Made by a program: the position numbers and the translations under genes. From Brachionus plicatilis (lineage: Eukaryota; Rotifera; Eurotatoria; Ploima; Brachionidae): a stretch of 64,000 bases of DNA. Positions 47,954-58,918 of this stretch are shown here, one piece after another. The stretch lies in the NCBI GenBank assembly GCA_010279815.1, contig QEOQ01000378.1, forward strand, positions 794,275-858,274, written 5' to 3'. Under the pieces are notes generated by a model. The model was not told where the DNA came from, did no database searches, and worked only from the letters and a program-made list of their open reading frames with translations. The first letter of the stretch is position 1; each line of letters begins with the position of its first letter.

Positions 47954-50600
47954 TTGAGTTTTTTATTTAATCCAACTGCTGATAAGATACTTGAATCGTT
48001 TCTGACTCTTAAGAAAAAACTACAATTTAACCAGAGTTGTTTANNNNNNNNNNNNNNNNNNNNNNNNNNNNNNNNNNNNNNNNNNNNNNNNNNNNNNNNN
48101 NNNNNNNNATTTTACATTTTTGTTTATTCTTTTTCATTTATTTTGTTTAGACGAAAACAAATTCGTCATCATGCCATGTTGGTTTTGGAAGAAAACAAAA
48201 CACTCAATGATCAAATAGAAGTTAGTCAAGAAAATCTACTAGAAACGCGTAGAAAAGCAATAATTGAAAGTATTTTAGATTTTTAATAATTCTTACATAT
48301 TTATTTATTTGTTTATCTGTGAGGATCTTAAGTTCTTTCAGATTAAAGAGAGGAAAACAATTCAAAATTCAAAAATAAAAAAGGTTAAATATGGTCTATC
48401 TTATTGCCTTTTATTAAAAATTTTCATAAAATTTTGAAAAAACATGAAAAAAGTGCTGCTTCAAATTAAAAAAAATAAATAAATAAATGGAAGTTACTTT
48501 TACAATCTTATTACATTGAAATTAAATGGATTACATTAAACATAGAATATTCATTTTCTATTGTTTTAAAGTAATAATGTTTTAATAGCAAGAAAATTAG
48601 AAAATAAATTTTTATTTAAAAAAGATAAATACTTTAACTGTTTAGTATTTCATGGTTTTCCTAAAAAACAACAACTGGTGTGAAGCAAAAAATTTATGAC
48701 AAGAGATTATTTTTTTCTGTTGATATATTCATTTATTCCACTTAATTGTTTTTAAAACATCCTTTTTTCATAAAAAATAAATTTATTATTTATTTATTAT
48801 CATTTATTTACTTCAAGTGTATTTTTGCTTTTTTGACAGATAATATTTTTAAAAGATACCTTTTCCAGTAGATAATGATGTATTAAAATATTGCAAGCGC
48901 CTTATAAATTTTTAGATAGAGATTTTTACTATCTTGAAAAATCTCGTGGCCTGTAAGGTAAAAAGTAAAAAAACTTTTGTTCTAAAATGAACTTGTTTTC
49001 CCGCATTATGATATTCATTCATCTACTTTGTAATTTAAAAATTTAGATACTTTTTATTTTAAATTGATAAATTGAATATTTTCTAAAAAGACTGTCCAAT
49101 ATTTAAGTATAAAAGAGATCTAATTTATTATATTTTTAAATATTTTAAAAATCTTTATGTTTTTGATTGAAAGTTATTTTAGTGCTTTTGTAAAAAAAAT
49201 AAAGATTTTTACTTTAAAACAATAGAAAATAAATATTCTATGTTCGATGTAATCCATTTAATTTTCAATGTAATAAGATTGTAAAAGTAACTCTCATTTA
49301 TTTTTTATTAAATAATTTTAAAATATCACACTTTATTCATGCTTTTTCAAAATTTAATGCTCAATTTTTTTTAAAAAAAATAAATAATACACCATATAAA
49401 GTAAAATAAAAAATAAAATTGGATTAAAAAAATAAAGAAAAATGACAAAAATTAGTTTGTGAAGAATTTCTATAAAAAAGATCTAATTTTAAAAATTTCC
49501 TTTTTAATTTCGATAATTATTATTAGTTTTGTTCTTTGCTTTTCTTAAAATTAATAAAAACTATGTTTAATAGTCGGAAATTTATCCAAACGAATAATTG
49601 TAAATGAAGCCGAAAAAGATGATCTAAAAAACCACATTGAAACCCTTAAATTTAACTATGACGAGCTGAGCAAAAAGTACAATGACTGTCTTGCTGAGTC
49701 ACAGCGTCGTGTCCGACTTCAAGACCATTTGAGTCAAACAGGCGATCTCAAGAAGCAAATTGAAGAGTCAGACATTTATTTTAAGCTGGAGAGTGATCAA
49801 AATTTGAAAAAAATAGAAAATCTTGAGTACGAAAAAAAAGACCTGATGATAAAAAATAAAAATTTACTCACCGAAAACCGAAAGCTAATTGCTGAGAACC
49901 AAGTTCTCGATAAAGCTCTTAAGTAATTGGGATATTTATTTCAATTTAAAGGTAAATAAAAAAAATTTTCAAGTGATGGAATTGGTCGTAGAATGCAGCG
50001 AAATTTAAAAGATTTGGAAAAGCGATTGGAGCTGTCAGATATTAAGGATGCCTCTTTAAAAACCGAAATATCCCAATTGAACTCCGAACTTGACAAGATT
50101 AAGCAAGAAAGGGACACTTTTGAGAGCATGTACAAATCAAGTCAAATGGAAGTGAAAAAACACGAAAATAAACAACTGGAGGACAATATAAAACTAAGCA
50201 AATTGGAGGGAAAATTAGAAGATTATAAACAAAAAAACAATGAGAAATTTTCTCATCTAAATGAAAAATTAAAAAAAAAAGACTCGGAATTTTATCTAAA
50301 TAGGCTCGAATTTGAAAAAAGAATAAATGATCTTCTCAGTCTAACTCATAAAAAACAAAATGAAATAGATGAGTTGATACAGGAAAAAAGGTAATCTTCT
50401 TTTATTTGATTTTTGATGATTTTACAGGGTTTTTTAAAAGACAAATGGAGTGTGAGCTTGAGATGGTATGGCAGACCACTACTTCGGAAAATCGTCGAAT
50501 TAAAGAAGCTTTGTTGGAAAATTTAAGAGGAAAGCCCAGTAATGAAAACGATTATGGACATGGCTCTTCTTTCTACAAATTGTTAATTGACGATTTATAG
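47954..50600 (+). CDS. Coiled-coil protein, gapped 5-prime part
   Basis: A coding-like stretch (NPTADKILESFLTLKKKLQF) runs into the gap at 48044. After the gap, exons 48151-48269, 49574-49922, 49974-50390 and 50441-50600 join in phase (1, 2, 2) with GT...AG introns of 1304, 51 and 50 bp. The product is almost continuous heptad-type coiled coil: HHAMLVLEENKTLNDQIEVS, AESQRRVRLQDHLSQTGDLK, AENQVLDKAL and so on, ending with ENDYGHGSSFYKLLIDDL. A cytoskeletal or centrosomal/ciliary scaffold is plausible; the HHAMLVLEEN region reminded me of CEP89-like proteins, but that is a weak memory match. The start codon is not identified. The large intron holds an 800-bp TIR element. Confidence 0.65.
48044..48108. 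other. Assembly gap
   Basis: 65 undetermined bases in or beside an exon of the coiled-coil gene. Confidence 1.
48489..49292. mobile_element. TIR element in an intron of the coiled-coil gene
   Basis: GGAAGTTACTTTTACAATCT then ATTACATTGAAATTAAATGG ... CATAGAATATTCATTTTCTA at 48489-48574 is mirrored at 49205-49292 with few mismatches over about 86 bases. The interior is AT-rich and noncoding. It accounts for most of the 1.3-kb intron; neighbouring introns are about 50 bp. Confidence 0.75.
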
Positions 50601-51520
50601 GTTTATTTTTAGTGTATTAAAATTTTTTGTAATGATTTTATTATTTGTTAAAATTTTAGAGGATTCTTTTAAATGTATACTAGAAACTTTATATAATCTG
50701 AGAGCATTTTTATTTTTTTAAAGTAAATTTATTTAAATAAAATCTTATATTTTTTAACCATTGGTCATTTTTAATATGATTATAAATGATTGAAAAAAAA
50801 ATCAGAACTTTGATTAGAATTTGTTGTTTTTATACTGCGACCACCAAATGTTCGTTTTATTCTTTGTCTTTTGATAATAAGAATAAGCTACAGCAAGCAA
50901 GCTTGCGGAGATGACCTACTAGGAGGACATCTATGGTAGCCGAAATTGCGCAGAAAAGATGGAAAATAACAGACAAATACATTATTATTTTTTTTTTTTT
51001 TAGTTCAGTAAGAGTCATTGTTAAGTTTAATCTAAGAAAGTATTGCGTTAGTGGAATCATATGCTAGACTTGAAATATTTAAATTAAATTTTTTGAATTT
51101 TTTTAAAAATTATGTAAAAATCAAATTGATATTATTAAAAAAAGAAAGCTTGTATGATGCAACAAAAAAATTTATCTCTTGATCACAAAACTATTCATCA
51201 ATCTTGTAAAAAAAATTCAAAATTTTTTTCATCATTTCATTATATTTTTGACCTAGTGTTAAATAAATTAAATGATTTACAAATTTTTAAAAAAAAAAAA
51301 TTTAATAAAAAATATAAAAAAATTAACATATAATGAAAAAAAAAATCTTTTTGTTTAATTTGTTTAAATTAATTCCAATTATGTAAATCAATGATACATT
51401 TAATAAAACTTACAATAAGCTTACAATCTGAATAAATAATTTTTTATAAACCACTAATGGAAAACATTATCAAAATAAAGTCAAAAGATATTTGACTGAT
51501 ATATTATTTTATATGTTTGA
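50601..51520. other. Convergent intergenic region
   Basis: Separates the ends of the coiled-coil gene (plus) and the receptor gene (minus). AATAAA signals occur near 50737. A 67-codon minus frame at 50857-51060 has no signature. Confidence 0.4.
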
Positions 51521-51524
51521 TTGT

Positions 51525-53936
51525 TTAATTTTTCAATTTGAAATTTTTTAAATTGATTCTAGAATGTAGAAAATAAACAAAATAATTTAAAGAATATATA
51601 AATATTTCTTTATAATTTTTGTTTAAACTTAAAAATAAATACAATGTGTACATGGTTGACATATTGTAGATCATTTCTCCGAATTGCTGAAAGTTAGAAC
51701 ATATTCGGCTGTTTGTTGCGCAGATATTTTTAGATTTACTTGATTCAAATTTTCTTGTTATGTAAAAAATAGAGACACTAAAATGAAAAAATTTAACAAA
51801 AGCAATTATAAAAATATTGGTTGAAATTAAAATAGTAATTTTGTTTTGCCTTTTTTCTAAATGTCGTTTATGTAAACATTTTTTTTCACCAATTTTGTTC
51901 AAAATAAAAATTTTTTTCTTAATGTTATTTTTCAAAAAATACAACAAAGCTAAATCAATGGCAATAGTAATTAAAATAAATGAAATGTCATTAATTAAAA
52001 AGTTGATAATGAAAAAAATGTAAAAAATTAGTGTCACTGTTCCATTGTATTTGAATCTAATGCCTATTCTAGCATTCCTTTGAAATAAAAATTGAAAAGT
52101 ATTCGAATTAGGAAACTCTCGATAGTCTTCTTCATTAATTACAAAATAGTCTTGATTAATCCTAATTGATATTAGCTTATCAAAAGATAATACTATACCA
52201 AATAAAAATAGAATAAATATTAACTTTTTAATAGCTATTTTTTCAATAAATTTATTTTTATTGATTAAGTTTTCGAGTCTACTTAGTGAAAGAATAATTA
52301 TGGAAATGTTGGACACAAATTTAAGAATGTTTACCAAAAACTGCCCACAGATAACCTCAAATAATTGAACGTAATAGTTTCTGATTATTTTTGAGCAAAA
52401 TATTCCATTTGCATAAACACATTTATTCATTAAATGAAGAATATTGAGGAAAAATATCAGAAAATTTACTGTTGAATTAAGAAATACCAGTTGATTAAAT
52501 AAAATTGATTTTTTGTGATTTTTCGATTTTAATAAAAAAAAAGAAATAAGAATGCTAATTGAGTTTGTAATAAGTCCAACTATTGAGAAAATTGTATTAA
52601 AAACAATATTTATAAAATTCACATATTCAGATAAATAAACAATTTCATCAACAAATAAAATTTTATTTATAGATGTAATTTGTTCACACCGATTAAATTT
52701 AGATTGGAAATTGCATTTTGTGAAAAAGTCATTGGTTTCATTTGCGCAAACACTTACAAAATTTCCTATATCCTCATATAAATAGTTATTTTTGTCTATC
52801 ATATTTTGAAGATAAGTGTTATTTTGTTTAATGTTTTGATGAATCCACATCAAAGTGCATGAACATTTGAAAACAGAATCTGTCAAAAATATTAAATTGT
52901 CATACTTGGCTACAAAATTTTTGAACAAACAAATATCTTGGTCTGAAAAGAAAAAATGTTCTTCATGGTTAACAAATAAATGAAGGTGAACATTTGGTTG
53001 AATGTTTGAGAACCATTTGAAACCTTTGGCACAAAAATGTCTAAAATTTTCAATTTTCAAAGATATAAGACTTAAATTAGTCAAATATTTGAACACGTCA
53101 TCGCTTATAAAATTAACATAGCCCCTAATAAAAATTATTTTTACACTTTTCAACATTTTAGAATTTAGTTGAGACTTTGTTATTTGAGCTTTAAAACAGT
53201 TCATTTCCATTCTTTCTATTTCATTTGAAATTGTCTCATTAATTTGTTCAAAACCAAGCATATTTTTTTTGAGAAAAGATTCACTTATTCCATGAAAAAT
53301 TAATCTTTTTAATTTGATATTTTTGAATACTTGTGGACAAGTATTCAAATTGTATTTAGTTGAAAAAGTAAAAAAAAGAAGAGAAATATTTCCAAAATAG
53401 TTATAATTAAATTTGTTTATAATTGAGCAATTTTCTAATTTAGAGCCATTCAGGTAAATCTTAAATTTAGAATAGTACATATATACTCTAATTTCATCAT
53501 AAAAGTTTATTAAATTACTAAAACTGTAACCAGTATGATCAAAGCCTTTTAGATTATAAAAATGAATAAAAATTGTTTCAGGTATGTTCTCATACTTTTG
53601 TTTAAGTGGTTCATTTAAATTGAATTTTAATCTTGAGTCTAAAATAATAGATTGCTTAGGAATAAAGAAAATGTTAAAAGAAATGTTTGAACTGTCGAAA
53701 CATTCAAATTTAATTTGATCAAACGACCAAAAATTTTCAATTTTTACCTTTAGATTTAAATATTTATGCTCTGAAATGGAAGATAGTTTGACAATTTGCT
53801 TAAAGTAGTGACTTTTGATGTAAAGACATCTTTGATACGATATTTGGGATGAATGGCTAATATTTAAGAATGAACAGAAGCTATGATTTGCTTTTTTTAA
53901 AATAAAAATTAGAATTATTGTTTTAAAAAAATTCAT
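51525..53936 (-). CDS. Seven-transmembrane receptor with leucine-rich-like ectodomain (803 aa)
   Basis: Single exon. Signal peptide at residues 1-20 or so, then an Asn-rich ectodomain to about 440 with LRR-like hydrophobic periodicity (NLSLISLKIENF) and an LRR C-terminal-cap-like cysteine cluster (FKCSCTLMWIHQN ... CNFQSKFNRCEQ). Seven hydrophobic segments follow; the first four include IFSIVGLITNSISILISFFL, VFLNSTVNFLIFFLNILHL, FVSNISIIILSLSRLENLI and LIFILFLFGIVLSFDKLIS. TM3 ends SRL in place of DRY and TM7 lacks NPxxY (YLFLSLNKNYKEIF), so it is a divergent rhodopsin-type receptor of a lineage-specific, probably orphan, family. A paralogous ectodomain fragment lies at 61203. Ligand and coupling are unknown. 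Confidence 0.8.
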   Translation of the reverse strand: MNFFKTIILIFILKKANHSFCSFLNISHSSQISYQRCLYIKSHYFKQIVKLSSISEHKYLNLKVKIENFWSFDQIKFECFDSSNISFNIFFIPKQSIILDSRLKFNLNEPLKQKYENIPETIFIHFYNLKGFDHTGYSFSNLINFYDEIRVYMYYSKFKIYLNGSKLENCSIINKFNYNYFGNISLLFFTFSTKYNLNTCPQVFKNIKLKRLIFHGISESFLKKNMLGFEQINETISNEIERMEMNCFKAQITKSQLNSKMLKSVKIIFIRGYVNFISDDVFKYLTNLSLISLKIENFRHFCAKGFKWFSNIQPNVHLHLFVNHEEHFFFSDQDICLFKNFVAKYDNLIFLTDSVFKCSCTLMWIHQNIKQNNTYLQNMIDKNNYLYEDIGNFVSVCANETNDFFTKCNFQSKFNRCEQITSINKILFVDEIVYLSEYVNFINIVFNTIFSIVGLITNSISILISFFLLKSKNHKKSILFNQLVFLNSTVNFLIFFLNILHLMNKCVYANGIFCSKIIRNYYVQLFEVICGQFLVNILKFVSNISIIILSLSRLENLINKNKFIEKIAIKKLIFILFLFGIVLSFDKLISIRINQDYFVINEEDYREFPNSNTFQFLFQRNARIGIRFKYNGTVTLIFYIFFIINFLINDISFILITIAIDLALLYFLKNNIKKKIFILNKIGEKKCLHKRHLEKRQNKITILISTNIFIIAFVKFFHFSVSIFYITRKFESSKSKNICATNSRICSNFQQFGEMIYNMSTMYTLYLFLSLNKNYKEIFIYSLNYFVYFLHSRINLKNFKLKN

Positions 53937-53939
53937 TTT

Positions 53940-54440
53940 TAAAAAAAAAATTAAAAAAAATAAATTTTTTGCATAACGCTTTAGTGAAACATGATAACAA
54001 AATAGGGAAAATTTTAAAAAATTAGTAAAATTAAGCTAGGCGAGAAATTGTTCTATAAATAATTCCATCAAAATAAATTATTAACTAACATTAGCGGACA
54101 AATAAATCAATTTCTTTTCAGAGAGAAAAATTCAAGATCTTCAATTAAAATAGTGTTTTGTTTTTAAAGATCAGACCTCGAAAATTTTCAATTTTTAAAA
54201 TTTAAAAAATTAACTTTAACTGAGGTAACTTATGATGTTTAAATGATAACTAAAATCAATTGTATCATATCGAGTCTAATCAACAGAGATAATATTAATT
54301 TAAAACAATCAATGTAGCAGGGAATATAAAAAAAATAAATTTAAAACAGCAATTAAAATTTATAAATTAAGTTTATTAAAATAGAAAAAAATAAGCTCAA
54401 AAAAATTAATGCTGCACCAAAACTTGAAAATTCAGCTTTA
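53940..54440. other. Upstream region of the receptor gene, nothing recognised
   Basis: AT-rich DNA between the receptor start and a LINE relic. No clear promoter motif or frame. Confidence 0.4.
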
Positions 54441-54449
54441 GTAGAAGTG

Positions 54450-55440
54450 GTATTAGTTTTGACTGTAGCTGGCTAGCCAGCACACTAAGACAATGATGTC
54501 CTGATGCGACCTAGCATTTGATTTGCTTTTTTTGTAGCCTCTATCACTTGATTTTTCCATTTAAGATTTGTATCGAAAATGACTCCAGGATCTCTCTCGG
54601 TTTATGACGTTAATAATTGCTTACCATTAATTAAATAAGGATATTCTTTGTTTTAATGATTGTAGTTTCGCTGCGCTTATTTTCGATACCTGAAAATTTT
54701 AGTATCATCTGCATACATTTTGACAACATTCTCTATTCTTTTTGGTAGATCATTGATAAACAAAACGAACAATAGAGGACCAATCACTGACCCTTATGGT
54801 ATACCGCTAAAAATCTCAACCCAATCGGACAAAATTTCACCTTAAACAATTCGTTGTCTCCTATTTTTCAAGAAAGCTTCAATCCATTTTAGTGTAATAC
54901 CATCAAAGCCATACGTTTTCAATTTAGCATTTTGTCGTTTGCGCAGAGCAGTAAATGCTTTCGCAAAATCTAGCAGAAACACATCAACAGGAATACTTTA
55001 GTCTAGACTCATTGAGATAAAATTAAGAGTTTCCAGAAGATTAAATGTTCATGACTTTTCCTTGACAAATCACTGCTGTTCTTTAGATACAATATTATTC
55101 TTTTAAAAATAATCTTCCATTTTTTGTTCTTATTTTGCTGACCATATTTTTGCACCGAATTGAATTTAAAGACACAGGAGAATTGTTACTGGGCATTGGC
55201 TTATCACCTTGTTTAAACAATGGAGTAAAATTAGCTGATTTGAATTGTATTGGAATCTAACTATTGGATAAAGACACTCTGAAAATCAAAGTAAAACCTA
55301 ATGTCTTCTGCACAGTTTTTGAGCAATGAAGGATGAAGCTTGTCTATAAGACATGATTTATTTTAATTTAAATTTTGTAATTTTTTCAATAGCATTTCAT
55401 AACTAATATCATTTATAGAAATATTCTGACCAATTTTCAT
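54450..55440 (-). pseudogene. LINE reverse-transcriptase relic (CR1/Jockey-like)
   Basis: On the minus strand, pieces in order: DKLHPSLLKNCAEDI (near 55350), FTPLFKQGDKP (near 55215), FAKAFTALRKRQNAKLKTYG with FDGITLKWIEAFLKNRRQ (near 54970-54870), then GSVIGPLLFVLFINDLPKRI and VVKMYADDTKIF (near 54800-54700), the YADD-type catalytic box. Many stops and frameshifts show a long-dead copy. It differs in sequence from the LINE at 23.2-25.6 kb, so it represents a second LINE lineage. Confidence 0.8.
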
Positions 55441-55444
55441 TAAA

Positions 55445-57360
55445 TTCAACTTCAAAAATAAAATCAATCAATATCAATATTAAAATCAATATCTAATTAC
55501 ATACAATTGTGTTCCGGATTTAGAAATTTACGATAATTTACGTAAAAAATAGTGAATTTACCAAATTTCACGTAAAATATAGTAAATTTACGAAAATTTA
55601 CAAAAGTAAAAAAACGTAGATTTCAAAAAATTTCTTATTTGAGGCCAGGTTTATATCAACCCTAAACCGTAAAATTCAAAAATAATTTTAAATAAAAGCT
55701 TAAAAAAGAAACTATAAGATATGATATTAAAGTGAAGGAGAATCAAATTTTAGTTAAAGAATTAACATAACGGTAGAATATTGAATGAACTCTATTTTTT
55801 TAATATTAGTTTCTGATAATGAATTTAATCAAGGAAAGGAAAAGTCTATGATTGAACAAATTTTTATTAAAGATTTATTTATTTGAACTAATTTCAAAGA
55901 TTGATTTAGAAATCCTAATTTAGTGTACTACAGCTTAGGCCCCATTTTTGTTAGACAAAAATTTAAATACAGCGTTCTTTTATTTGGTCTACCATTACGA
56001 GAGAAAAAAAGCTGTTTAACAGAGTTTATTAATTCGTTTTCTTCCGTTTTTCTCATTATTTTTATCAAAAAACGTGATTGTTTTAATGGCTTAAAAAACG
56101 GAGAAAAAAGTTTAAAAATGTTAAAAGGTATCTGTTTTTTAACTGTTTTTAGTCGTATAAATTGAATAAAATAGCTATTTAAAAGAATGCCTAATTCTTG
56201 ATACTGATATAAAAAAAAAACAATTATTGAAGTTTAAATTTCTTTGTTTTTTTTATTATTTGTAGGAGCTTTAGAAAAAGCGTTTGCTCTGATCAAGTTG
56301 ACTTGGTATTACAATCCAAAATACCCAAATGATCTCTCTACTTAAATTTGGGAACCAGAATTTTTCAACTAAAAAATGAATCATAGTTAACCTAACTGAA
56401 CCGAAAAACTTTGTTTTTTTCTATAAAAATTTTGACTTAAGTGATTATTTAAGTTCTGTTGAAGCATATTAACAAAAACTCAATTTATAAAAAATGGAAA
56501 TCAGAGCGTAGATAGTTTTTTAAACTAAAAATATTATCTTAAATATCATCATAGCACAAACCCTAAGTCATAATTTAAAAAAAAAACAAGTTTTTTATGC
56601 TTGCAATATAAACTTAAATTTATTTTATTATTTTAAACTGAATAAAAAATTTGAAACATCGCACTTTTTCAATGTTATTACAATATTGATTTTTGTAATT
56701 CAAACACAAAAAATTAAACTAAATTGATGATGAAATAATTCGCACAGAAATTAGTGGCATTAATGAACACGACTAATTATTTTTAAGGCTAAACTTGGAA
56801 ATTGTAAATTTAAAAAAAATTTTTTTTTTACTTAAATTGAACAAAAGAATAAAAAGTCTTTAAAATTTGCATTTTTTTAAAATAGTTATTTTCGATTTTT
56901 TAGTTTACTCATTTCTAAGTTCTTTTAAAACTTAAGATTATTAAACTGACCCCCTAAAATTTAAACCTGATAATATGAAAGATCTAATTTTATTTTTTTT
57001 GATTTCTATCTTGCTGATGTTTGAAAATTAAATTCATCATGGTAAATTGTTCTCATGGATCTAGATAAGTGTGGTGTGATGAAAAATAAAAGTCATAATG
57101 ATAAGTATGATCCACTTAAAAACCAGTCGAATCGTGACACAATTTTGATTATTAAGACGCTAGGTACGTGTGGGTGCCTAAATCTAGCCTCGAACACATT
57201 GTTTAAAATGCATTTCCAAATGTTAAAATTTAACACCAGAAGCCTAATATTTAGGTTTAAATTTTTAAAAATATAAACCTGAATATTATTTCAAATAAAA
57301 GTGTTATATTAAACTACCTAAAGAAAATTTAAATAATCCTTAATTTTAAAAAGGATTATT
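55445..57360. other. Intergenic with weak frames and a terminal-repeat fragment
   Basis: Contains TTACGTAAA-type words (55510-55620) and an 80-codon frame at 55923-56165 (VRQKFKYSVLLFGLPLREKK) without a domain I know. At about 56640-56680 AAAAAATTTGAAACATCGCA repeats part of the terminus of the 19323-23084 element. A 73-codon frame at 57055-57276 is also unassigned. Confidence 0.35.
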
Positions 57361-57367
57361 ACTGGCT

Positions 57368-57640
57368 AAAAATGTGGGACGATGTAATTAAGTTTGTGAA
57401 CAAATGCGAACCTTGTAAACGTTAACATCTAGCTATTCCGAAAGAACAATGTGCTAAGGCGACAGTGATCCAAGGAATTTTTGATAGGATTGGAATCGAC
57501 TTAGTCTTCGGGTTACCAGTAACTGCTGAAGGGTACGCGGGAATTATTGTCATTATTGAATACCTGTCAAAACACGCGTTTGCAGAACCCATTAAAAGTA
57601 AAGAAGCAAATGAGATAGCTAGTTTACTGATTTGTCAATA
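57368..57640 (+). pseudogene. Ty3/gypsy-type integrase fragment
   Basis: The frame starts MWDDVIKFVNKCEPCKR, the C-x-x-C half of the integrase zinc-binding region, with a TAA where Gln is expected, then runs KATVIQGIFDRIGIDLVFGL and GYAGIIVIIEYLSKHAFAEP. The Asp in GIDLVFGL is the first catalytic acidic residue; it ends at KSKEANEIASLL before the second. Only about 85 codons survive. Directly downstream, in another frame, lies an LRAT-like relic. Confidence 0.75.
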
Positions 57641-58029
57641 ACCCGAAGAGATGGTCTATATTCCCATGACTGTATTTACATGGGCAATAATAAAGTTGTA
57701 AACATCTTTGGCGAAAATTTTTCCAAGAGTTGTACGAGAGCAAAAGAAGATTCGTGGAAAAATTTTGTGGGAATTAAATCACAAATTCATTTCCCACAAA
57801 TTACAAGATTGAGGGAAATATTTACATATACGTTTATAGACAAAAAATTAGAGAGCAGGAAGAAATTGTGAAAGAAGCTAAAAGACCTGCTTCAGAAGAA
57901 TATGCAAAAGGCCAATACAATTTTGTTTTTTATAATTGTCAGCCTTCTGCTTCATATTGCTGCATTGGTAGGAAATATTCTATTGGAGTATCTAAAGTAT
58001 TAACTATTGGAGAATTACCTATTTTTTAA
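57612..58029 (+). pseudogene. LRAT-like (NlpC/P60-fold) acyltransferase relic, frameshifted
   Basis: The first part reads FTDLSITRRDGLYSHDCIYM then GNNKVVNIFGEN, matching the GDLI...(Y)SHxxIYxGNxxVV start of LRAT/H-rev107 proteins with the conserved His. The second part, in the next frame from about 57835, reads VKEAKRPASEEYAKGQYNFV then FYNCQPSASYCC and SKVLTIGELP. Its N-C-Q...  corresponds to the N-C-E-H-F motif with the catalytic Cys (HF is replaced). The shift lies near 57800-57840. Such proteins transfer acyl groups between phospholipids and acceptors. It begins where the integrase fragment ends, so it may have been carried by or captured next to a retroelement. Confidence 0.55.
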
Positions 58030-58915
58030 GTTTATGCTTTCGCTACCATGTTTCCATTGGAAAGAAACTAACAAAATTATTTGTCGGTTAACTATTATGC
58101 TTTTTGAAAAAAATTATTAAATAAATTTTTTAATCATTAATTATAAACTTTTAGTTAATTTGGATTTTTGGTTTTTATAAAATAAATGTTTTTATTTTAT
58201 ATAATAATCTTTAAACCTTCTTCTTCTAAGTAGCTTTTTTGAATATTGCTAATGAAATTAAGCCTTTATTAAATAATATTTTCATTTGTTAGCTAATTTG
58301 ATTAACTTTTTTTAATTGATGCTATTTTAATACTACTCCCGTCTTAATTAATTCTAATGCATAATTTTTATGGACAATCATAAAGGTCTTATTAAGTTTG
58401 AAAAATATTTTAATTTTATATCATAATTTTAGCAATTGAAACAAAATTCGAAGACAATCACGATGAAAGCTATCTTTGAATAGGGGTTTGGAACTGTGAC
58501 CATCAACAGAGAAAACGTTTTTACAGATTATTTAAAGAATTTAAAAGAAAAAAGTCTTGTTAATTGCTTTCAAAATTTAAAAACAAAAAATGAATCATAA
58601 TTGTAAAAATGGCGTCACAGCAAGCTCGTTCCTCGCAAAAAAAGGATAAAAAGCACCTCTATTCCAGGCTAAAGCTAAAATAAAATTCTAATAGTACATC
58701 CTTTCAAAATATAGAGTATATATAAGAGTTCGTTGTCAATAAGTCTTAAAAGTAAAATTCCCAAGTCAAAACCTTGAATTCATATTTATTTAATTATTTT
58801 TGAACCACGAATGTTGAATTTTATTCAAAAATTTTCGAGATAACATTCATTAAAAGCAAAATTTTGAAAAAAAGATTAAATTCAAAACATTTAAATATAA
58901 AAATTTAAAAAAAAA
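58030..58915. other. AT-rich intergenic DNA
   Basis: No gene or repeat boundary recognised downstream of the NB-ARC-type gene. Confidence 0.4.
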
Positions 58916-58918
58916 AGG

